Source of the DNA: Miscanthus floridulus | Taxonomy: Eukaryota; Streptophyta; Magnoliopsida; Poales; Poaceae | Length of the DNA: 64,000 nucleotides | Assembly (NCBI RefSeq): GCF_019320115.1 | Contig: NC_089595.1 | Span: 110,066,158-110,130,157 of the forward strand | Direction: 5' to 3' | Shown here: piece by piece, positions 58,546-64,000 of the stretch | Layout of the letters: every line of letters begins with the position of its first letter | How positions within the stretch are numbered: the stretch's first letter is position 1 | The notes under the pieces: generated by a model | Seen by the model: the letters and a program-made list of their open reading frames with translations, nothing else | The model's database searches: none | Told to the model about the DNA's origin: nothing | Position numbers and translations under genes: made by a program

Positions 58546-59073
58546 TATCCGGAGAGGTAGAGAAAAGGCGCAGATTAACCACAAAAAGGCTTGATGTGAT
58601 GAAAAATACATGTCTCATGCACATCATCATAAACCCTTTTTCCCCCATTTATCTCCTTTCGACACGAAACCTTCCCAAAAGAGTGATTTGATGGAGACGC
58701 GTTCAAGACGGCCTTAAACCGGTCCTGCCATTTGCCCCTAGTGCCACCGACACCCGCAGCCATCGGATCAGAATCCAACGCTCTAGAAAACTGGCGTCAC
58801 CACAATCACAGTCGCAGCCGGTGGGCCAGGCGCAACCGAACCGAGCCGCACTCGCCTTCTGGTCGGGGTCGAGCCTATAAACTCCAGAGGCCCCGCACAC
58901 AAGGCCCCAATCCCCCCAACCCGAGAAGAAGAAACCGCGCGGCGCGGCGTCTGCTCGTCGTCCCCCCTGCTCGCCTCGTCGCAGCCTTGCAGGCTTTCTC
59001 CCCTCCTCGTCCGATCGGCGAAGCAGATTCTAGCGAGGAATCGAGCGGCGCCACCGGACCCAAGAGCTCCATC
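58546..59073 (+). other. Upstream region of DUF1639 copy B
   Basis: No recognised gene. AT-rich to about 58680, then GC-rich promoter-like DNA. Confidence 0.45.
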
Positions 59074-59075
59074 CA

Positions 59076-59083
59076 TATATAGG
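59076..59083 (+). promoter_or_regulatory. Candidate TATA box of DUF1639 copy B
   Basis: TATATAGG in the context CCATCCATATATAGGCGAG, 118 bp before the start codon at 59194. It is a good fit to a plant TATA element at a GC-rich promoter. Confidence 0.55.
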
Positions 59084-59090
59084 CGAGCAC

Positions 59091-59108
59091 ATGCAATTGC
59101 GAGCCTAG
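59091..59108 (+). other. Short upstream ORF in the leader of copy B
   Basis: ATG at 59091 opens a five-codon frame (Met-Gln-Leu-Arg-Ala) closed by TAG at 59106-59108, 85 bp before the main start. If transcription begins right after the TATA box this ATG might lie at or before the cap site, so its translation is uncertain. Confidence 0.4.
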
Positions 59109-59193
59109 TTGCTGTTGGGGCTCTCTGCCTTCTGCCTCTGCCCCCGCGCGCGCGCGCGCATTTGCCGCCTCTCTAATCCCCTCGGCCCGTCCA

Positions 59194-60003
59194 ATGAAGT
59201 CCTCACCTGCCGCGTCCTCGTCGCGGCCCAGGGACCCGCTCCTCTTCGGCAGCTTCGACCTCCCCGCCGGCTGGGGGTGCCGCAAGCCCATGGCCTTCTG
59301 CCGTGACCGGGACACGGACACGGACGACGCCCCCGTCGCGGTCGAGTTCAGCCCCGCCGCCGCCGCCACCGAGGGTGGCAAGGACAGCGAGCCCCGATCG
59401 CTGGCGCAAGCGGCCGCCACGGCGCAGCAGGCGCCCGTGGCGGGGGAGGAGGCCCAGCAGGAAGCTCCCCGGAGGAAGTGGAACCTGCGGGAGCGGACGT
59501 CGTGGCGGGACTACAGAGCGGAGGACGCGCGGCAGGCCAGGAAGCTCGGGAGCACGGACGCCGGCGGCGGGAGCCGTGGGTTCTCCGTGGCGCTGACGCG
59601 GCAGGAGATCGACGCCGACTTCGTCTCGATCACCGGCCGCAAGGCGCCGCGCCGGCCCAGGAAGCGCACCAAGAGCGTCCAGCTCAAAATCGAGGTGCGT
59701 GCTCAGCAATGCCGATCTTGTCGATTGATTTCTTAGCCGCGATCGCAGAATCTTTCATCTGAGTTCCGTTCGTTCGTTCGTTGGTTGGTTACTAATCGTG
59801 CTTCCTCTTCTCCTCCTCTTGTGGCGCAGACGCTTTGGCCGGGAAGTTCGCTGACGGAGGTGACCCGCGACCGATACAAGGTGAACGAGGTACGCCTAAA
59901 AACCCCATCTTTAATTTCGCCGGAATCTGTTGTTTGGGAGGGAGGTTTGAGACGCCGATTGATTCCACTCTTCTTCCTGACGGCGCAGAAAGGAGGATTC
60001 TGA
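59194..60003 (+). CDS. DUF1639 family protein, copy B
   Basis: A plant-specific protein of unknown function. Exons are 59194-59694, 59830-59889 and 59989-60003, giving 191 residues; both introns are GT..AG, phase 0. Exon 1 (167 codons) begins MKSSPAASSS, then GSFDLPAGWGCR (19-30), an acidic and Ala-rich part, WNLRER (96-101), and the core FSVALTRQEI (130) with the basic PRRPRKRTK, ending at residue 167. Exon 2 gives WPGSSLTEV and RYKVNE (20 residues). Exon 3 gives KGGF and the stop. The exon-1 core is 38 residues to the intron, the same as in copies A and C. The ATG at 59194 is chosen because it opens the frame and fits the conserved N-terminal Phe-x-Leu-Pro..Trp-Gly motif. A GC repeat (CG)n lies in the leader at 59147-59160. 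Confidence 0.88.
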
Positions 60004-60491
60004 GGCGCGCAAGCACAAAAGCAGGAGGATGAGATGGGTTTCCAACTGAGGAGCTTGATCAAGTAATGGCCGGCTCATCAGTGTTGCTAAGAATCAGTGT
60101 TGCTAAGACGAGGTTTAGGGCTAACTGGTTCCTCTTGTGGGTAGTCATGCAGTTGATGATCGTCCCCGTTGCGTGCTGGGAACTGAGTTCAGGATTTCAG
60201 CTGGCGCCCCCGAAACGGGGAAAAAAAAGAAACCAGTTCCCAAATAGGGTAGAGGGGAGAGCGCAGAGAAGATGTGTGTGACGCTCGCTAGGCCACCATG
60301 ATTTCCCAATCATTCTTCCCGTGTGTACTGGAATGTTTGTTTTGTCAGCAGTCATTGCTGAAAGCGACCCCTTAAACAATGCCAGAATCAGAACGATCCT
60401 TCTCCAACAGCACAATCTTTTCACAGTTCCACCCTAAAAATCCTACTCTACTCTAGGATGCTTTCTACAGTTTTTTTTAAACACACTGAAC
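60004..60491 (+). other. 3' flank of DUF1639 copy B
   Basis: Probably 3' untranslated region at the start. No gene. Confidence 0.5.
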
Positions 60492-60629
60492 AGCCTGTTT
60501 ATTTGGCTGTGACTTGTCGTAAACGATCGTAAATTTTCAGCCAGAACAGTATTTTTCTCTCACACAAACCAATCAGTAGTACTTCTTCACGAACCAGCAA
60601 CGATATGAACCAGCCAACCGAACATGCTG
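60492..60629 (+). mobile_element. MITE of the GTTCGGTTGG family, diverged
   Basis: Starts AGCCTGTTTATTTGGCTG and ends GAACCAGCCAACCGAACATGCT, imperfect inverted ends. The interior is TCAGCCAGAACAGTATTTTTCTCTCACAC. Confidence 0.65.
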
Positions 60630-62899
60630 CAGATAGGCCACTGATCTCACTCACCCCCGCTGTGCTTCCAGAAGAAGTGGTGAAAAAGCCGAGGACTCGA
60701 TACTGATATATGAGTCAACGTGTGCCCTTGTTTGTAACAGTATTTATTTTATTTGTGCATTCAGCTATGCCGTGCACATAATAAGCAATTACTAGTGCTC
60801 CTTCTGTAGAGTACAACGGCTACTACTAGCGAGTAGCGACTAGTTTATGATATCTTTCCCTCGCAGTTGCGCTCCAGACTCCAGACTGCCGGTGTGTCTG
60901 GCAATTGCACTTGCCGACCTCGATGTGGCCCATTGAGATCGTGCCCCTCACTGGGGCCTTTCTGAATGCTGTTTATGACAATGCTTCCTGCCAATTCTTT
61001 TTTAACTCATCTCACTACGGCCGATATGACTATGAAGAGCTCCCACACCTTCACTGACCCAATTTGGCCAATGATTTGCAGTTTGTATTATAATACTGTT
61101 TCCGTTGTTTTGTTATGGCCTTTGGGCAGGATGTGTTCTCTTGGACGAGACGACGAGTAGTACTATATATCCTTCTCTTACTTACCTGTCATGGCGTGAG
61201 GACAGCAGAATAATCCTCCTACCTGTCCATGTACAATAGATCCTGCTTGCCATGAGATTATTAGTGGTACTAGTATATAGTTTTTTTCCCCTTCAGTTAG
61301 CTGGTAGCTGGTGATCACCTATGATCCTCCTAGTGCCGCGCTGCGGTGCTCAATATACAATTCCCACAAGCATTTCAGTTTTGAAAGACCATAGTATAGT
61401 TCCTAAAGATCCTAAATAGGCCAATATGACTTTTTTTAATGATGAACCGACACTCAAAAGTGCCTATATTTACCAATCTTAATTCTGAGTTCGCGGCGCG
61501 TGTTGTTGTTAACAAATCAAGCGAACGGTTTCTGTTTATTATTGGCGCTGTGTTCTCTGCACACACGTTCCCAAATAGGCCAATATGTCGGTGCAAGACA
61601 TCGTGCATGTAAACTTTCCAATCTTTTTTTTTTTGCCGGTACAAAATTTCCAATCTGTTCGACTGGAAATTCACATTCTTGCACACCCGTCTCATGTAAA
61701 TCGACCTTGTTTTAGCAGCCAGCAACAACTGCTTTTATATATACCACAATCTTATCCCCTTTTCTTGCACGTGTTGCCTCCCAAGTAATCCAATCCATTG
61801 TCAAATCAGTTAAGCAAAGAGGCAAAGTCCCGAACGGTATCCGTTGAATTGGTTGACCTTTTCACGTGGGCCAGGCACCTTTTCACGTTAGCATTTTTTT
61901 TTTAAAAAAATAGTTAGGTTGGAAACTTGGAAAACGAGATTTGCAATTTTTTTTAGAAAGGGAGTAGTAAGTGTTAATGAAGAGAAAGGAGCAACCGCTG
62001 CCGATCAAGGTAAGACGACATGCAAGAAAAGCAAGCGCCATCAGCTGACCGGAAGCACGCGAATCGTGAGCGGCGCGCGGCAGGGCAGGAACCAGGAATA
62101 GGAAGGGGAGCGCAGGCGCAGGCGCAGGCGCGCAGCCGCGGCAGGCAGACCTGGCTTGGCTTGGGTGCGGAGGGGGCCGGGCCGCCGGTGGGCACCGCGC
62201 GAAGCCGCGAAGGATCTCTCCCCGAGTCCCGAGTCCCGAGTCGGCCGTCTGCCGGTCCACCGCTGCGCCGGCGAAAGACCAGGTCCAGGAACTCAGGGGC
62301 GGGCCGTCACTGTGATTCCCTCTCACCTGACCCACAGGCCCCGCACCAGAAATCCGAGGCGTCCCACCACGTACCGTACGAGGACCCGTGCATGGACGCT
62401 CCCGCTCCCTGCCGCGTGGGCCCCGCCCCCCTCGCCCTCACGGACACTGGCTTCCGCCTCCCGCCAGGCGCTGGTGGTCGCGCTCGCGCAACAGACTGGC
62501 CTCCGTCCAATACCCTTTCCGTCGCCGGCCCCTACGTCACCGGGGCGCCACGCGCTGACGGATACTGACACGTAGGGAAGGTCGACGGAGCGGACCCACG
62601 AGTCAGTGAGCAACAGGCGGCGCGGGCATCGTCCGAGGCAGTTGTTGGTCCTCTAGGGCCGAAACCTCCGACCCGCGAGTCCTGCCTGGAGAATTACCAG
62701 GCTGCCCTCGCGACACCACCCCTGGCTCCCGTAACAAAACACGAGCGAGAGAGCGACCCCACCGCCCCCCCCTGTGGTCTCAAAACCTTCTCGCCGCCTC
62801 CTACTCCCACCCCTCACCTCACGCTCGCTCTCGCCGCCTCGTCGTCGGCGACGCACGCAGCCGACCCAACCTTCACCGCCGCGAGCCGGGTTGACGGCC
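60630..62899. other. Intergenic region and upstream DNA of DUF1639 copy C
   Basis: 60630-61930 is AT-rich with short ORFs and no recognised element. 61930-62899 is strongly GC-rich with overlapping ORFs on both strands (up to 182 codons) but no known domain. The last few hundred bases are probably promoter and leader of copy C. The frame of copy C is open upstream to 62774 but contains no ATG there. Confidence 0.5.
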
Positions 62900-63946
62900 A
62901 TGGCGGCCACGGCAGATCCGCGGGCGAAGCCTCCGGCAGCGGCGCCGCACCACCTCGCCGAGCCGTGGGCGCATCAGGCCGCCTCACCAGCCGCCGCCCA
63001 ACGCATGCCGCCCGTCGTAGCCTTGCCCTCGGCCGCGGGCGGTGGCGGCTGTGGCGCCCGCGATCGGCGCCGCTCGTCGTCGTCCCACCGCCGTGCTCAG
63101 GCCGTCGGGGACGACACGCCGTACGACGGTGGGATCGAGGCGCTCCGTGCCAAGCTCATGGGCCACCTGCGCGACGCCGCGGACCGGCTCCGCGCGCCCC
63201 AGCCTAGCAGGAGCACCGCCGCCTCGCTGCCGCCTGTTCCTCGCCCTCCGCCGCCGCCCGGGACGGACTCCGAGACCGAGGCCGAGCTCAGGGCGCCGCC
63301 ACCGCCTCCGCCTCCTCCCGCACCTCCTTCGCCCCCGCAAGCGGTCGCTGCCGCTGCCGCCGCGACCGCGAGGCCGTGGGACCTGCGGGAGCGCACGCGG
63401 CGGCGCCCCGCCGCCGCCAGGTCGTGGGCCGCGTCGCCGTCCCCGCCGTCGTCGTCGCGGAGGCGGCGCAAGCGCGCCCCGTTCTCCGTGTCCCTGACGG
63501 CGGAGGAGATCGAGGAGGACATCTACGCGCTGACCGGCGCCCGGCCGCGGCGGCGGCCCCGGAAGCGGCCGCGCGCCGTGCAGCGGCATGTCGATGTAAG
63601 GCGATTTCCCCGAACTGCCCCTCCGAACCACTCTAATTAATTATTGTTTATTCAATTCCTCTCTTATTTTATGATTCTATTTATCCCCTCGATACGCTTT
63701 AAGCTTGCTTATCACTAGTAGTGATATAAATGAATATTGTAAGCTGACATAATTGTTGTGTGTGTGCAAGTATAATAATCCTGCAAATCCAAAACCGTTG
63801 CGTGTGTGCAAGTATAATAATCCTGCAAATCCAAAACCGCTAACACCAATCGTGTGTGCTGTTCGTTTTCCTTTGTGCAGTCGCTGTTCCCGGGGCTGTG
63901 GCTGACCGAGATCACCGCCGACGCGTACCGAGTGCCGGACGAGTAG
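62900..63946 (+). CDS. DUF1639 family protein, copy C
   Basis: A plant-specific protein of unknown function, 253 residues. Exons are 62900-63595 and 63881-63946, with a GT..AG phase-0 intron. Exon 1 (232 codons) starts MAATADPRAK. It has a GIEALRAKLMGHLRDAADRLR helix-like segment (78-98) that could self-associate, Pro runs (116-120 and 133-145), PWDLRERTRRR (159-169), and the core FSVSLTAEEI (195) with RRRPRKRPR, ending at residue 232. Exon 2 adds 21 residues (FPGLWLTEI, AYRVPDE) then a TAG stop. Unlike copies A and B there is no third exon. The ATG at 62900 is the first in frame. It is the longest of the three copies, through Pro/Ala-rich expansion. Confidence 0.9.
63755..63838 (+). repeat. 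Two 42-bp tandem units in the intron of copy C
   Basis: GTTGYGTGTGTGCAAGTATAATAATCCTGCAAATCCAAAACC occurs at 63755 and 63797, with one or two differences. It is a recent slippage duplication inside the intron. Confidence 0.9.
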
Positions 63947-64000
63947 CTCCACGACTCCAGCTCCTGCTCCTGCCCCAGCCAGCCGGCCCGCCGGCGCCGC

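Overview
This looks like nuclear DNA of a grass. The few real genes are GC-rich and sit among nested LTR retrotransposons and many small MITEs. The MITE types (short elements beginning near GGCCTGTTCGGTTGG, GTTTAGTT/AACTAAAC-ended Tourist-like elements, Stowaway remnants) and the retroelement mix suggest a panicoid grass of the Andropogoneae type (sorghum, sugarcane, Miscanthus). That placement is inference from remembered repeat types and was not tested by a search.

Layout. 1-8170: end of one LTR element inserted into a decayed Ty3/gypsy chromovirus (RNase H, integrase, chromodomain), followed by long LTR-like non-coding DNA. 8171-15480: repeat-rich intergenic DNA with several MITEs. 15895-17052: an intact single-exon adenylate isopentenyltransferase (cytokinin synthesis). 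18193-23211: a complete but dead Ty1/copia element on the minus strand, with matching 292-bp LTRs and a 5-bp target duplication. 23212-25900: tandem repeats, a hAT/TTF-type relic and a MITE. 26003-31971: a scrambled copia region with two equal 384-bp direct repeats, a hairpin-forming tandem motif, pol relics, and two LTRs facing each other as a large inverted repeat. 32434-45102: a 12.7-kb Tat-type Ty3/gypsy element on the minus strand, which carries a spliced-looking extra ORF on the opposite strand. 45103-47725: GC-rich then AT-rich DNA without a recognised gene.

47726-51641: a three-exon gene for the mitochondrial ribosomal protein S11 (uS11m), in which a mitochondrial presequence exon is separated from the ribosomal body by a 3-kb intron. 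52274-55142: MITEs and a solo LTR with a perfect target duplication. 56002-63946: three paralogous plant DUF1639 genes, the first two head to head, the third downstream in the same direction as the second. All three have a phase-0 intron at exactly the same place in the conserved block.

The genes do not form an operon or pathway. The real cellular genes are the isopentenyltransferase, mitochondrial S11 and the three DUF1639 genes. Everything else recognisable is mobile-element DNA, mostly broken. Exon limits come from reading splice signals and phase and were not checked against transcripts.
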